From positions 62,001 to 126,000 of the forward strand of contig JAHLJZ010000022.1 in assembly GCA_025602915.1 (NCBI GenBank): a stretch of 64,000 nt of DNA, in the 5' to 3' direction. Of the stretch, positions 12,621 through 26,600 are shown piece by piece (within the stretch, counting starts at the first letter, position 1; the number at the start of each line of letters is the position of its first letter). Below the pieces are notes generated by a model that saw only the letters and a list, made by a program, of their open reading frames with translations, was not told where the DNA came from and did no database searches. The DNA comes from Paraphysoderma sedebokerense. Its lineage: Eukaryota > Blastocladiomycota > Physodermatomycetes > Physodermatales > Physodermataceae. The translations under genes were made by a program, and so were the position numbers.

Positions 12621-14407
12621 CTACAACGGTAATTTCTCATGCAAATACTTTCGTTTCCCAGCTCCATCACCGAACATCCCAACACAATGTCCATTACCAT
12701 ATAGTTTATATTTGTAGATTACTAAACCTTCAAGTCCGACTGGACCACGTGAATGAGTTTTATTCGTTGAGACCTAATGTGGAGCGAATATACAAGCGGG
12801 GAGATAGTTAGGAATACGGGGTGGGTTAAGACAAATACATTAAGAGAATGAAACAGGGAATATTTAATGATCCAAAAATTGTAATTAACATACCCCGATC
12901 TCTGCACCAAACCCATATCTAAATCCGTCGGCAAACCGAGTACTAGCGTTGACATAAACTCCCGCAGAGTCTACCATTTTCATAAAGATTTCAGATCGAT
13001 TTTTATCTTTTGTGATAATTCCATCTGTGTGCCCACTCCCATAGGTATTTATATGCTTGATGGCCTGCTGAATATCGTCGACTTCGAGGAACGTTATGCC
13101 GAGAGAAAGGTACTCTGTGTGGAACGATTCCGGGATTTTAGCTGTCTGAAGTAATGACAGAGAATCGGATGAAGCAGAAGGAGCATGTGGACGAAGAAGT
13201 GCAAAGATTTTTGGGGTGGCGTGAATTGTAACGGAGGAAGAAAAGAGCTTTTGAGCTATTGGAAAAAGATGTGTTTCAAGAGTCGAAGTGTGGAAGATAA
13301 CATTATCCAGGGAATTACAAGCGGCAGGGTAGTTTGTCTAAATTTCGTCCAAACCATGTTAGGGAGCTATTCAGCAGAGACGATGCGTTGAAAACAAGAT
13401 CGGGTACCTTTGAATCATGAATAACATTCACCGCAGTTTCCACGTCCGCTGATTCGTCGACATAAATACTACAGATCCCATCAGCATGGCCCAATACAGG
13501 TATTCTTGTATGATCTTTTACATATCGAACCAGAGAATTTCCGCCCCTTGGGATGACCAAATCTATATATTTATCCAGCCCCAATAGCATGGACACATCT
13601 TCGCGTGATGACACAAGTTGAATAGAAGTTTCCGGAATAGCAGATTGAATAGAGGTTGGTAATGATGACAATGCATTATGTATGGTCTTTTGGAGTCGAG
13701 TGAGCGATGAGATTGATTCGGACCCGCCTTTAAGGATTAGAGCGTTGCCTATTCAAAAATCATATGTAAGGGACATGTTGTACTTTGGATGAGCTGCCAA
13801 AGTGATAAAAGAGGTTCTCACAAACCGCTCTTAATGGCTAATGTTGATATCTGGACTACTACTTCCGGTCGTGCTTCAAATATGATTAAACAAACACCGA
13901 TGGGACAAGAGACTCTGTACAACTCCAAGCCGTCGTCGAGTTTGGTCGCGAGGGTTATTTTACCTTTCGTTTTTCAGTCAATAACAACCTACAAATCGGA
14001 AGATGTCGAAAAAACATAAAGCAAACCAGTTGGATCATCTAACTTGTCCACTTGGTCAATTCCTTCTAATAAGGTTGCAAATTTTTCACCGTTTTTACCA
14101 TTCAAATCTAACCGCTTCATCAATGACTCCGACATATTTCCATTTTTTACGGATTCGGCAGCACGCTAAAATTGCATTTCCCGGTATTAATTTCATTATT
14201 GTCGATACTTAAAAGACGAAGCGCTTGCCGACTTACCCGCATGTCTTCAGCGTTTGCAGCCAAAATCTCATCTTTCTCTTTTGCCAGGTATTCCTTTATT
14301 TTTTTCAACGCAATTGACTTCTGCTCGCTCGTCGCTGTTTGAAGACAATACGAAGCTTCCCTGGCGGCTTTGGCAATATCGACAATGGAAGAAGCTGGGG
14401 TTGTCAT
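12621..14407 (-). CDS. PRO2: Gamma-glutamyl phosphate reductase (glutamate-5-semialdehyde dehydrogenase)
   Basis: Second step of proline synthesis: NADPH reduction of gamma-glutamyl phosphate. Start ATG at 14405-14407, stop TAG at 12621-12623. The first exon has I-A-K-A-A-R-E-A-S. Later exons show [24 protein letters not shown], then, after an intron, [10 protein letters not shown] with the catalytic cysteine, [37 protein letters not shown] and a final exon [16 protein letters not shown]. All family marks are in order and of normal size (about 430-450 residues). Several short introns interrupt it. Another frame can be read through the 13315-13400 intron, but the spliced frame restores the catalytic cysteine motif. 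Confidence 0.93.
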
Positions 14408-15451
14408 TTGAAGTATGTCGGTTGTGACAAGAGCCGTTGGTACAGTTGCAATTCGGTGCACCTCCGGACGGTGGACACCACAAGCCCGCCAAAAGCTAAA
14501 GTGGCTGAACGTGGAGCTCTGATAATAGAAGTCATATTATTCAATTTTCAAAATCATCGGGGCCACTATATATACAAAAGTTCTACAAAATAAAATAAAA
14601 TCCACTAACAATAAAGTATTGGATTCTTTAACATCTGTAGAATTTGCTGATTTTTGCATCTTTTTCTTCTTAGGTGTCCAGAGTCCATCAATGGATTACT
14701 ATAAGTTCCACTTTTGACTAAAGCACTCAAAAGAGCTTTGGGATCGTTCCGCAACATTTTTCAAGGAGTCGGATCAATCGACATCACTGCTAAATCCGGT
14801 GGAAGTTTTGCTCTGATCTAATATATCCCGCATCAAAGTTTCTTTAAATGGATCGACGGTGCATAATGTTGAATTTATGTTTCTGTTACAGTGATTTAAG
14901 GGCAATCAGGGCAGAAATTCTGCTTTCCTGTTGACGTTATGATGAAGAGTTCAATCAACGCCTCTGTGGTCACTTTTACATCAACTCGATTCGACCATCA
15001 CAATTCTCTTTTCGCCGTTCTGGACGGAAGTTTCTAATTCTTGAAGTGACATTTTTAAACACAGGTAGCGCGATATTAAAAACAAGACACTGCCACACCA
15101 ATGAAATGGGTTGCTCGCCAGCAGCATCGCAGATTCACATCACGAACACCAGCACAAAATCATGTGGTGTATATTGTATGTAGCGCTGTTCTGGATATTA
15201 TTTCGTTCGTGCCTGCGACGATCCTGTCTTCGCCTGCCGACCCTTGTGATTGTTTACGTGATTAATGCGCATAAAGTTCCCTTAATCATCGCATTACCCC
15301 ACATTCTCCTCACGCAATAAATCAATTCCCTTTGAGAACCTGCGTCAATGAAATTGCTTCTTTATATAAACGGCTCTCCGCGCCTTTCGTGCCCTCCCAA
15401 GTTCCACCCTATCTCCGCATTTTCATTTCGATACCCCCATTCATAGATCTA
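14408..15451. other. Long intergenic region upstream of PRO2 and amylase
   Basis: About 1 kb between divergent genes. Short open frames exist (for example 15111-15320) but have no family marks and end before the amylase TATA box. It probably holds the promoters of both genes. I see no repeat or RNA gene. Confidence 0.4.
15363..15370 (+). promoter_or_regulatory. TATA box of the alpha-amylase gene
   Basis: TATATAAA lies 82 bp upstream of the amylase ATG. It is a near-perfect TATA box, and similar boxes precede the other two secreted-protein genes in the window. Confidence 0.55.
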
Positions 15452-17782
15452 ATGAAGTCTACAGTTTCGACATTCGTGGCATTGTTGCTGGTGGCATGTC
15501 TACCCATGTACACCGCCGTCAAAACGACGAAGGAATGGAAGAGACGGACTATTTATCAAATCCTGACGGATAGATTCGCACGAACTGACGGTAGAAATGA
15601 AAACTGCCCCGATTTCTTCAATTACTGCGGGGGCAGTTGGTTAGGTGAGTATTACATGCTTCTGTATGGTATGTAACAGAGAAACATTTGAACATGCGTC
15701 TAATGGAATCCTCCATGACTTTGCATCTAGGTTTGGCAAATAACATCGATTACATTAAGAATATGGGTACATCGTTAAAGTATTTCCCGCTTTCTGAAAC
15801 ACTCAGCTGACGCACTATATATCAGGATTTACGGGGATTTGGACTTCATTCCCAGTAGAAAGTACGTATTCAGCGATGTGATTGCAATGATCGGTTAAGG
15901 TGTCCAGGATCTAACATAATTTCAATGATAGATGTTGCCAAAGGGTATCACGGTAAGACCGATGTTGTGCTCCTCTCGAAATGACATCGATAAGTTGAGT
16001 AACGATGTATCCAGGATATTGGCCTAGAAATATGTATAATCTGAACTCGCGATTTGGCAGTGAAGGTGATTTGTCGCGATTTGTGCAGATTGCTCATGAC
16101 AACAAGGTACGCATGTTTACCTGATAATTTAAATGATACTCAAAAAGCTCACCATAACTTGTAACAGTTTTACGTTATGGCGGATATTGTAGTAAACCAT
16201 ATGGTAAAAAGTTTCTCCTATTGAAATCGCTTTCTCTCAGGTGAACTAATTCCATCAGTAGGGACCATATGCAGGCCGAGACTCCGGATTCGACCATTAT
16301 TGGCCCTTCAATCGACGAGAACATTATCATTCATACTGTGTAGTCAGATATGACAGTTCGAGTAACGAGATCGAAAATTGCCGTCTCGGTATGAGTTGGT
16401 CAGTTATCCCTTTCGACCTTACTACAGCTGACTGGTTCTTCACTTTATAGGATCAGAAACTCAATCTCTACCTGACTTGGATACAGAAAACGGCTTCGTA
16501 TTGGGTGAACTCAAAAATTGGTTTGGTATGCGTTTGATCGTTTGATTCAATGGCATTGCTGTACCAATTACTGATACGTTTTTTTACAGTATGGTTTACG
16601 AACCGAATTGATTGGGACGGTTTCAGACTAGACGCTGTAAAACATGTCCGCTTCGATTTCTGGGCAGATTTGCTGTCGACTGTTCAAAATCGTGGAATTG
16701 GAGAGTTCTTTTCAATGGGAGAAGTATTTAATGGAGATCCCGTCGTCACGGGACGTTACCAAAATTCAATGCCATCAATTTTGAATTTTCCTTTGTATTA
16801 TACCATCAAAGGTGCGCTATTGCTTGACATTATACCGCGAAAGGTTCCGCTAACTTGAATTCTACTCATTCGTCTAGATGTGTTTGCCTTGAGGCAGTCA
16901 ATGACTTTACTCCCTCAGCGAATTCAGCAGATGCGTGCAAATTTTAAAGACACAACAGTTCTTGGAAACTTTGTAGATAACCATGATGTACAGCGGTTTG
17001 GATTTGTCAATGGAGGTAAGGGAATTATCCGATATTTTAATCGCACGACAGTCATTCATTCATTTTTACAGATCGCTCAAACCTAAAAAATGCACTTTTA
17101 TATATCCTCACCATCGAAGGCATTCCAATAGTTTACTATGGTAGGCATTTTCCTTTTTTATTCCCGCTATATTGGAAGAGTTTGCTGATGTCAGTTTACA
17201 TATGCTAGGAACGGAGCAACATTACAAAGGCGGCAACGATCCCCAGAACCGGGAGCCGCTTTGGTACTCCAACTATAATCGGAACGCGGACTTGTATCAG
17301 TTCTTAGCTGGAACTAACGAATTTAGAAATTTGGTAAACAATCATCATGACATTCAATTAGTACTCAAGTCATTTTACTAATGATTAATGCCCACTGATA
17401 ATAGGCCACGGATGATTTTCACGAAAATTTGCACGAATCTGTATTCGCCGATGGAGAGTTACATGTATTCAAAAGAGGATCTACCCTGGTGGCGGTCACC
17501 AACCAAGGATCGAACTCAAACGTTGCGAGGACATTTCAAGTCACAATGGAAGCCGGAACATGTAAATTTAATCTTTATTCAAAACGCTTTGCATTGAATC
17601 TAACTTTGTTAACTATCGTTTCCATATCATCAGTTCTCTTAAACTATTACAATCCTTCAGAACGAATCACATTCCCGTCATCTTCGACTGGATTGATTAA
17701 CCAGTCTGTTACGATCACACTGAATGGTGGTCAACCTAAACTCTTCTGCTCTCAACGTAGCTGTCCTCATCGATTTCGATAG
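15452..17782 (+). CDS. Secreted alpha-amylase (GH13)
   Basis: Extracellular starch-degrading enzyme of glycoside hydrolase family 13. The first exon has a signal peptide (M-K-S-T then a hydrophobic core to about residue 23) and W-K-R-R-T-I-Y-Q-I-L-T-D-R-F-A-R. Following exons give C-x-D-F-F-N-Y-C-G-G-S-W, D-I-V-V-N-H-M (region I), G-F-R-L-D-A-V-K-H (region II, nucleophile Asp), G-E-V-F (region III, acid/base Glu), F-V-D-N-H-D (region IV, transition-state Asp) and G-I-P-I-V-Y-Y-G-T-E-Q. The C-terminal beta domain follows (V-F-K-R-G-S-T-L-V-A-V-T-N). About 10 introns, some under 70 nt. All catalytic residues are present, so the enzyme should be active. Its length fits fungal (TAKA-type) amylases without a starch-binding module. 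Confidence 0.9.
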
Positions 17783-18231
17783 GCATAGGCCACGCTTTTA
17801 CCTGGTATTTGGTTTGACTTCAATCGGGAGAGATCTCAAATTTGTATATATTCAGTTGATTTGTATCTAAACAAACTGTATAATATTATGTGACCAAAAA
17901 TGTATTTCTGTACCGATGATACCATTGAAGAGTTCATTACATGCAAGTTCAATTTCAAAAGTTATTGTGAACGGTTAATGATTGTCCAACACATGCATGT
18001 GGTATCACAAAACTAGTTCGTGAACCCGGTTGGAAACTCTTTCACCAATCAAGCAAGACAATGCAGGATTAAAGCATCTGAATTATTGATCAAAGTCGCA
18101 AGCTGATTATGACGATACTTTAAATTCGACTCTAGGCGCAAATACTCCGAAATATCACATGAAATGATTATATATAGTCAAAACCTTCGCCCAAGCATTC
18201 ACTGCATACTAGTTAGGAAGGTTTCAAGCCA
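17783..18231. other. Intergenic region between convergent amylase and MRS2
   Basis: About 450 bp of AT-rich 3' flank. No gene, repeat or RNA was recognised. Confidence 0.4.
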
Positions 18232-20285
18232 TTATCGATTGCGGTCGGACATTTCCAACGGACTTTTGTACAGTTTTCCAACGGACTGTCGTAATCTCCG
18301 AATTCGCCAGAGACCGTACCACAACACACCTGCAAATTTATGAGTAGAATAAACGAATTAGTTGGGAAAGAGGATAAAACCATAAAATCACACAGGAATA
18401 AATTCAGATAGATAACTCACCACCACACACGGCTGACGTTAATCCTAACACGGCACCAAACGCTCCTGGTTCATTTTCCAATCCGTTCATCAAATTCATT
18501 CCAAATAAACCGGTCAACACCGCACCCGAGCTACATGCTACTCCAAACATGCAAAATCTCAACTCTAAAACTAATAACGCGTTACGTTGAGCGTCTAAAA
18601 CTAGATTGATGTACCGTTCTGTGTTGGAGATAGAAGTATTGACGTCATCGACGGAATCGGCCAGTTCTTCAAACATTGACAGATAGTTTTCTAGGAGTAT
18701 CTCGATTTCATGGTGATTCACGTTTGATGGATGATGTTGATTATGAGTTGAAGATGGTGAAGGAGTTGTGGCAGTTGACGAAGACACTGTTAAAGCCGAG
18801 GATTTTCTGGATAAGTACTACAGAACACAATAATGTTTCAGTTGTATAGTCAAATAAATGAGGATGAATAAAAGTTCGCACCATATTCACTAAATCTTCA
18901 TCACATTCCAGCAAGTCATTGACTACGTCTCTTACGTTCTTCACTTTAGTTTCAAAATTCGACAACTTATTTGCAAAGTGATATAGTTCCACCAAATCTC
19001 TTCTTACATCAATGCCATCACCATCGGTTACTTCGTCCTTCCTGCCCAATCCCCAAGGCAATCTCAGATTCAATGTAGACAGCAACGAAAGCCCACCGCT
19101 TGTGTTTGTGCTATTAGCATCTTCGTGCGAAGACGGAACTTTCATTAAACGAGATATAAGTTCGTGAACTGGCGTAGAGATTTGTTCGAGCTCTTTGTCT
19201 AGAGAAATTACTACCGCCTGGAGAATAGTTTCCAAACATACAAACTCGTAAGGGAGATGTGCCATAGTCGACAAGGATGAAGATGAAATATTAGTTGAAG
19301 GCGAAGGTGAAAGTCTGGGTGTATTTGTTGCATTTAAAGATTTTGAAGGCGATGATTGCGAAGGTGAACTTGGTGTTTTACAACTCAAAATATTGTATCT
19401 TTGGGAAAGCGTTTCTTGAAGATTATAAACAAACACACTAGAAGAAACAAAGAATATCAACCATCACTGTTTAATAAAATCAAAAGTACGACAAAGCACC
19501 AAACCTGTGATAATAACTCCCTTTTGACCCAATCGAATCAAACAATAAGAACTTATCAGATTTAATCAAAGCCCTTATATCCACTAAATTTACTAAAATA
19601 GCTGATTCTCGAACCAAAATTGCCGGAAACTGATGAACAAACCGGGGATCCAGTTTTCGCAAATCTCGCGGCTAGTAGAGGTCCTCAGTTAATAACTTTA
19701 CCTCTCCTGTTCCTCAAACACAAAGAAAAGTAAATCAAAGGTTACCTGTAAACTATGTTTTGAAGCAAAATCAAGTTTATCAATTTCTTCTCCGACTGTC
19801 GTCACTTTACCCGCGACATCAAATTCTGTACCTACCACCAAAAAAATAGATATTAGTCTAGAACCACTCACCAACTTACATGTACCATCTTTTTATCAAT
19901 TTCTCTAGTTAAACACAATCAACATACATTTCCATTTTAACGATCCGTTTGAACCAATTCTTAAATTATCAGGGTTCAAAAACGCAAAAGAACTCGAAAT
20001 TCGATGCGACTGTAAATGAGGCGGAACGGTTTGCTGGGTCGTTGAAGATGAAGGATGACTTTCATTTCGATGAATAATTGTAGTCGTTAACCTTCGGATC
20101 GGTGTTGTCAATTTCGTAGTATCATTCTTGTTATGAGTTGATCTATGGATACGGGAGATAACCGAAGGAACTGAATTCGACTGGTTGAAGCTGTGGAGGG
20201 ACCGTTTTAACCAGGTTTTTTGCTGAACTGAGATGGAAGGCCTTTTTGAAATGCAATTCAGACAGATAAACGGGTTACGGTGCAT
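18232..20285 (-). CDS. MRS2: Mitochondrial magnesium channel MRS2/LPE10
   Basis: CorA-type Mg2+ channel of the inner mitochondrial membrane. The N-terminal exon (from 20285) is rich in Ser/Thr/Arg/His with few acids, as expected for a mitochondrial targeting sequence. Then come the MRS2 marks: P-R-D-L-R-K-L-D (split by an intron at 19680), I-L-V-R-x-x-A-I-L-V-N, L-P-Y-E-F-V-C-L-E-T-I-L, the long helical region with L-L-E-C-D-E-D-L-V-N-M and M-L-L-E-N-Y-like I-L-L-E-N-Y, and the diagnostic pore motif G-M-N in F-G-M-N-L-M-N. The last exon (up to TAA at 18232) adds V-L-W-Y-G-L-W-R-I-R-R-L-R, the matrix-side basic end. A Ser/Thr/Pro-rich insert sits in the coiled-coil region (near 19260-19360) and another near 18720-18780. 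Confidence 0.9.
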
Positions 20286-20627
20286 TTAAGATGGCCTGAA
20301 TTCCCGGTGTGTCTTATTCTTGGATATCAGTGTAGCGGAAGGTATCTGAACTGAATACGAGTGCAGGAATCGTCTAAAAAAGATCGTTCAATCGATCACG
20401 AGTCAATTTGAATGACAAGCATCTTTAACAATGAATATTGTACGAATCTGCTCTGAACGAAAATATTTTATATAAATCAAGTCATCATTCTAAATATATA
20501 ACAAAACCACCTGATATATACATCAATAAATCGGCCCTCATCAAAACTCTACACACATTTACCGCCACATTCTTCAATCCCATCCACTCATCATTAACTG
20601 ATTTAAACGATGAAAAAATTAAATTAT
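20286..20627. other. Intergenic region, MRS2 start to SPAG17 end
   Basis: About 340 bp, AT-rich. It holds the MRS2 promoter and the SPAG17 3' flank. A plus-strand open frame (20438-20683) overlaps the SPAG17 C-terminus and looks like chance. Confidence 0.4.
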
Positions 20628-23600
20628 TCAGACAAACCAAAATCTATCACCAAACCCAAAATGTTCTTCATACAATCGTTTAATTTCTTTTCTATCCCGT
20701 TCCGTCAACTTAGTCAATAAATCATCGTCATTTTCAATTCCTTTGCAAAAATCGGCTGCTTCTTTGTCTGCTTCCAAAATCTGTTGAATAAAAGCATGCA
20801 TAGGATCCGACGCAACCGGTTTACCCTGAGACAACGAATGATTGGTTTCTTCTCCTTCTTTTGCATTTGTATCGAGTAGAACCGTGTCATCTTGTTTCAC
20901 AGTCTGTTCATCCTCGGGATGAACACTTTCTTCCATGGGTTTTCCAACCGCCGGCAACTTTTTTAAACTCTTCATACCAATTTTACCACGTTGATCTTTC
21001 TTATCACGATTCAGTTTTTCCCATAAATTCACTTGAGGTTTACCTTTCGAACTAATAACAGTTGGAGTCATCACAACCGGTTTATTTCGCATGTTATTCG
21101 CCGCCTTTAGAAGACGAAGGTAAGTCGTCTTGTTGTATTTGGGCTGTATAGAGGGCTGTGGAATCATGGTCTCAGTTGTTGTTGAACTTGTTTCTTCACT
21201 TGCAGGTTGGGGCGTTGTAACATTGTTTTCGGTTTCCGGAATAACAGGTGCGGCAGGCTAGACAGAAAACGCGACCAACTGTTAGGTCAATACAGTGCTA
21301 TCAATTCATCTTTCATGATTCCGCGTTACCTTTAACGTCAGAGAAATACCATTCCCAATTCGATTGACAATATAAGAAGTCTTTGAACTCTATACATTAA
21401 AGCACGATGAGTGGTTTCTCAACATCACAAGGAACAACCAAGACGAAACAAACCTCACTGGGGATCTGAACCGGAACAACTCTGGTAGCGCTTTCAGTCT
21501 AAACAAATTCAATCCAATTTCAGCAAACTTTTAACACAGCGTTTTCAGTACCTATTAAACGACCACAAACCTTTGACCAAACATCCCACAATTCTTTGCC
21601 TTCTTCACTATCGAAATACTTTGGGATAATTTTCCCTTCACCATTTCGACTTCCAAAACCAAACTTATCCATCACCTCTCTAATCTTGACATCAACTTTA
21701 TGTACTTTTTTCGTTGATTTCGGTTGGCCATTTTGACTCGATAGTAAATGTAGTTCAGAGGGTTTAAAAGTTTTAATAGACTTGAGGTGTTTAAAGTTGG
21801 GTTGAGTGTAGATTCGAGAGTAGCTGCTTGATGAAGAATCATCTGAAGGAAGAGGATGAGAAATGGTGGCGTACGCTGAATTTTGTTTTCGTTCGTAAGG
21901 AGGCGGTGGAGTCTATTGGTATAAATGTGTTAAGATTTGGTTTACTCCTTGGAAAGTTGAACAAATCATTGATAAATCAGTATGCTCGGCTTACCTCTTG
22001 CAATAGTTTGACATAATTATATTCATGTTTCGATAAATACTTTTTCAGTATCTCATCTTCCGTTAAATCTTCGTCTACTTTTTCGCCCGTCTTAGGTGAC
22101 CCGTACATCTCGTTCACAATTCTATTTATTTCTTCCGATTTTTTCTGTTCTTCCGGTGACCTCGGATCAACGACGGTGTACGAGGAAGGTAACTTTGCTC
22201 GTTCTGCACGCACTTTAGCATACTGTGACTGAACGTTCAACAACGTAGCTCGAAGCGTCGACGAGAGAGAAGGAAATCGAAGCAACTAATCACAGGCGTA
22301 AACCACAAAATAATGTGACACGTCTTAGCATATCGTCCTTCTAATCGCGCACACAATAAAATAAATACTTCACCTTCCTATACGCAACCTCCGACACGCC
22401 TAACCTCTCGATCACCCAAACAGCTATTACTGCACCATCTTCTTCTTCTCCACTTTCATTCGAACTTTTCACCGCCTCTTCACAAACTCTCACATCACCC
22501 CCATTTTCAATTTTTTTGGCAACACTTCTAAAGAACCCCAACAACTCAATATCCCTCCATAATCTAACCCCGGACCCGTCTTCTTGAATGATGAATAACT
22601 GCGGCGACAGTATATTCGGAATAGTATCGTTATGTGAAGACAATAACGTTTTTACGATTTCTCCGACTTTTGGGTGTGAATTTACGTTGGCGGTATCCTG
22701 TATTGAATGTTCCTGGGTGAGGCTGTCCCCCGAGGAAGATGGCACTTTGGAGGGAAAAGTATATTCATTATCATTGTCGCGATAACGGATCACGTTTGTT
22801 TCGAGATCGATTTTGTAGACTCCGTTTTGGAGGGTACCCTGTGACTCGACCGTCGAAAAAGCGGTGTTGGTAGGTGCAAACAACGCAAACCGTTGTCCTC
22901 GACCGTTTGAAATAAACTTGAACGACGGGCTATGAATCTTTTGAATCATTGTTGAACAATTGCGGAACAATAACAAAAATGTCAATTACTCACAGTCACA
23001 GCGCTGTAGAAGAATCCAAGAAATCATATTTTAATCCAAACCTGTAGAACCGACCACCCGATCTGTCTTGTCTTTATAGATTCTGAAACGGATGTATTCG
23101 TCTCAACAGAACTTTGGACAAGACGAGCCTGATCAACTTGTTTGACTGATTTCTGTAAATATGGAGAAACGATAATATCCCTCCCCAACACGACTTTGAC
23201 AGTTTCCATTTTCCCCTTTTCAAAACATACATTCCATGAATTATCTTTATCGTGTATCCTCATCGTTACTCTCTTTGATAACCCTTGAACTTGTTCTTCA
23301 CCGTATTCAGTTTCACATTGCGGAGTCCAACAACTTTCAATCACGGTTTCATCTTCAAATTGTACGATTGTTTTTCCACCGTTATTCTTCAATTCGGGAT
23401 GAACAACGGTCGTGACATTATCTTCTCTAGTTTTAGTTACCACTCCTGTAATAGGATCTTGTGAAGTCGCAATCCGAAGGGACGGTACCACTTCCCACAT
23501 CAAATTTGAAGACTGAGCCGGTCCATGAGAACGGACTCGAGCTCCGTTGGCGGTAGTTTTGGTCCATTCGATGGTGAATTGGTCGGAAGGGTGAGAGGTA

Positions 23601-26600
23601 GAATGAGAGGTCGTTGGTCTAGAAGAGTGGACTTGATTTTGGGATCGAGCGTGCGAAGAGGTTGTGCGGGTAGGAACGCGAGGAAGAAGTTTACGTTCAA
23701 AGATTGTTCCATCGGGTTGAAGGATTCGGTACGTTTGATTAGAATAGTAAATATGGATTGAGGACTATTCCGTTGACGATCCATGCACGGTTCACAAAAA
23801 TAGAAAAGAAAAATAGAGTATTAATTATTAGTCAAATTCAACGACAAAAGGCCGTCGACAACGACAAAGACGCAAAAATGAACTTACATCACTCCAAAAA
23901 AGCTTCCTAAAAACTTCTACAACCTTACTTTCTTTGTCTGCATTCTCACATTCACCGGCCACCCCACACTTCATAGATCGCACAACTAAGCCATCCGCAT
24001 CAAATTCTACGACTCTCCCATCAGACAAAGACACACTCATGGTCGGTATTTCATCCTCCTCACATCCCTTGCCTTCTCCCCCTGACAATGCTCCATCAGT
24101 TGCACTCGTAGACTGGAGGGTGTGATAACCATTGGTGATGGGATAAGAGAAGTAGATGATACTTCCGTCGTTTAACACCGCCGACACGGATGCCGGATTT
24201 TTCAAATCGTGGGTAAGAAAATGGTAATGAATGCTGCAATTGTGGTGGAGAATACTCAATGTTTTGGATATAACTTTTCGAGTTCAAACATTGGGTAAAC
24301 AACCAGCCAATTCAATCACGTCAATCACCTTGACTAATTGACGGATTTACGCAAGATAATTAAGGGAAATTCTAAAGGTTAGCGTACCTTGAGTTTCAGC
24401 ATTTTTGCCTCGCGTCCAAACTTTTTCAACGATTTGTCCTCCATCACGGGTACACCAAACTTTAACAGACTCTTTAAACCGTTTCCAAACTTCCGATTTC
24501 TCTTCAACTTTTTCATTGCGTTCTTTGGTTTCTTTTTCTTCTTTTCCCTCTTTCCCATCTTTCGATAATGTCCTCAGAAACATCTTCGATCCGATATCGG
24601 TGGTAACCTTGCCGTTGTTGTGTTCAGGTGACGAAGACGGAGGAGAACTGAACTCGTAAAAATAATCAATAGTTTTCTCATTGGCAAGGGAAATAGAATT
24701 CAGAGAGAAATCAATAACGGATTTGTTCAGGAAGGTTTCTGTATCGCTATCTAGAAGTTTGTGGAAGAGACTGAATGTTGGCTTGAGCTTGACCTAGGTG
24801 TCGGATGTAAAGTCGAGATGTTGTTAATAAAAAGAAAGATCAGAGGAAACTAGGAACAATGAAGTGAAATTGTACCTCGATGGTACTCTCTTTCGCGATC
24901 TGCCCATTCGGCTCCAACGTTGGCGGTATGACTGAAAAGTAGAGTCGATTGTCTTTTGCCTTCATTCGAGTTTCATGAATCGGGTACGTAAAAATCGCTT
25001 GTTCGATTTGCTGTGTCATAAAGTAACATGATACAAGAATCGTCAACCCCCAATTCTCGAGAAAGGAAAAGGTCACGGACGAATTTGAGCTATGTGACTG
25101 TACCTCGAGTAGACTTGCTTTATCTAATCTCTCGATCCAGTATCTATCGGTGACTTCATGTTTCATTTTTTCTGCTTTTTCATTGTCTTTGCGTTCGCCC
25201 CAAGCTTCAGTAAGCATCTTCTCAAATTCTAAACTGAGACTACCAAATTCAAACTCCTCTACGCCGACTTTTTCCACTTTATCAACCATTTTGAGCAACT
25301 CGCAATAACGCAAGAAATTCTCATTATCGATGATTTCTAAAGTCTTGTCGCATAACTTTCTTCTCGATGTGGAGAGGTAGGATTGCAGGAGCGACGCGCG
25401 AGAATGGGATTGAATTGAATGCGCAAATGACAGCGGAGTGATGGGTGTTGAATTGTGGGAAGCAGACGATGAGGGAGGCAAGACCGAAGCCATCGGTGGC
25501 GAGGAAGGGTACACGAGGGAGAGGCGATCTAATTGATAAAGCCGAGTCCTATTGTAGATACAGAGATGGCCGCAAAATTAGATAACAGAGACAACCTATT
25601 TGTTCTCCAGAAGGGGCAAAGATAAAAGGAGTATCATCAACGTACTGTTTCATCAGTCTGGGTTGACGTTTGTCTTTCTCAGCATCCTTCTCCTTATCCT
25701 TCTCGGATTCTGCAACCGTTTGTTGTTCACCGGCGGATCCAATTAAACCATTTATCGCCTGATCAATATAATTTTCCAACTCATTCACTTGAACCGCCAC
25801 GTCGTCGCTAGGTTGGAAAATACACTCATTCGGTGCCTCGCTACTCAACACTTGTTCAATCGCGGCCCCCAACGTCGCTTCGACAGAACCGTGATGATAT
25901 TGCGACAATGTGTCAAGTATACTGTTGTATGTTGGGTAACTTGAAGTCATGTTTTGTGCCAGAGTACTCGCTTCGTTTTGGGCAGACGGAGCCGCGTTTG
26001 ATAGATCGACAAAGAACGAATCTGGTAATTCTGGGATTGAAATAACCTGACAAGCGTTGTAATATTTTTGGTATAGCTCTGTTCGTTTCATGATCTGATA
26101 AATCGTTTTCGCTATTCGATCAAAAAGTTGAACTGGGTCGGTTAGATCCAAGACATCGATTTTTGTGAATGCGACTTTTTTCCACAAGGATGAATCGCTT
26201 GCCAAATCGGAGTGCCTTTCTATAGCTCCAAGGGGGGTCCCATCTTTAAATATTCTGAATTGAGATTCCACTGTGTTTATACTTTCAAACTGGTTTTCCG
26301 CGAAATCGTTTGGGTTGGGCTCAGCATTCGTCTTTGTCGGGATAGGTTGTGGTGTAGATGTCTCTGTTGAGGTGGCGGTCACTAAAGGTGTTCCATTAGG
26401 TGCTGAAGAATCTGATGAGGGTTGCGTGGCAATATTGGCGAGTCCGATAATGCTGTCTATCGGTATTTCGGCTTCATCGACGAGATATCTGTAAAATCCG
26501 GCTGAAGGGAAATCTCTCAAGATGTAGTACACATCAGGGCCATCTTTTGGTTCGTCGTCTTTTAAAATGGAGTAGAAAATAGGTATAATTTTAGTGGCCT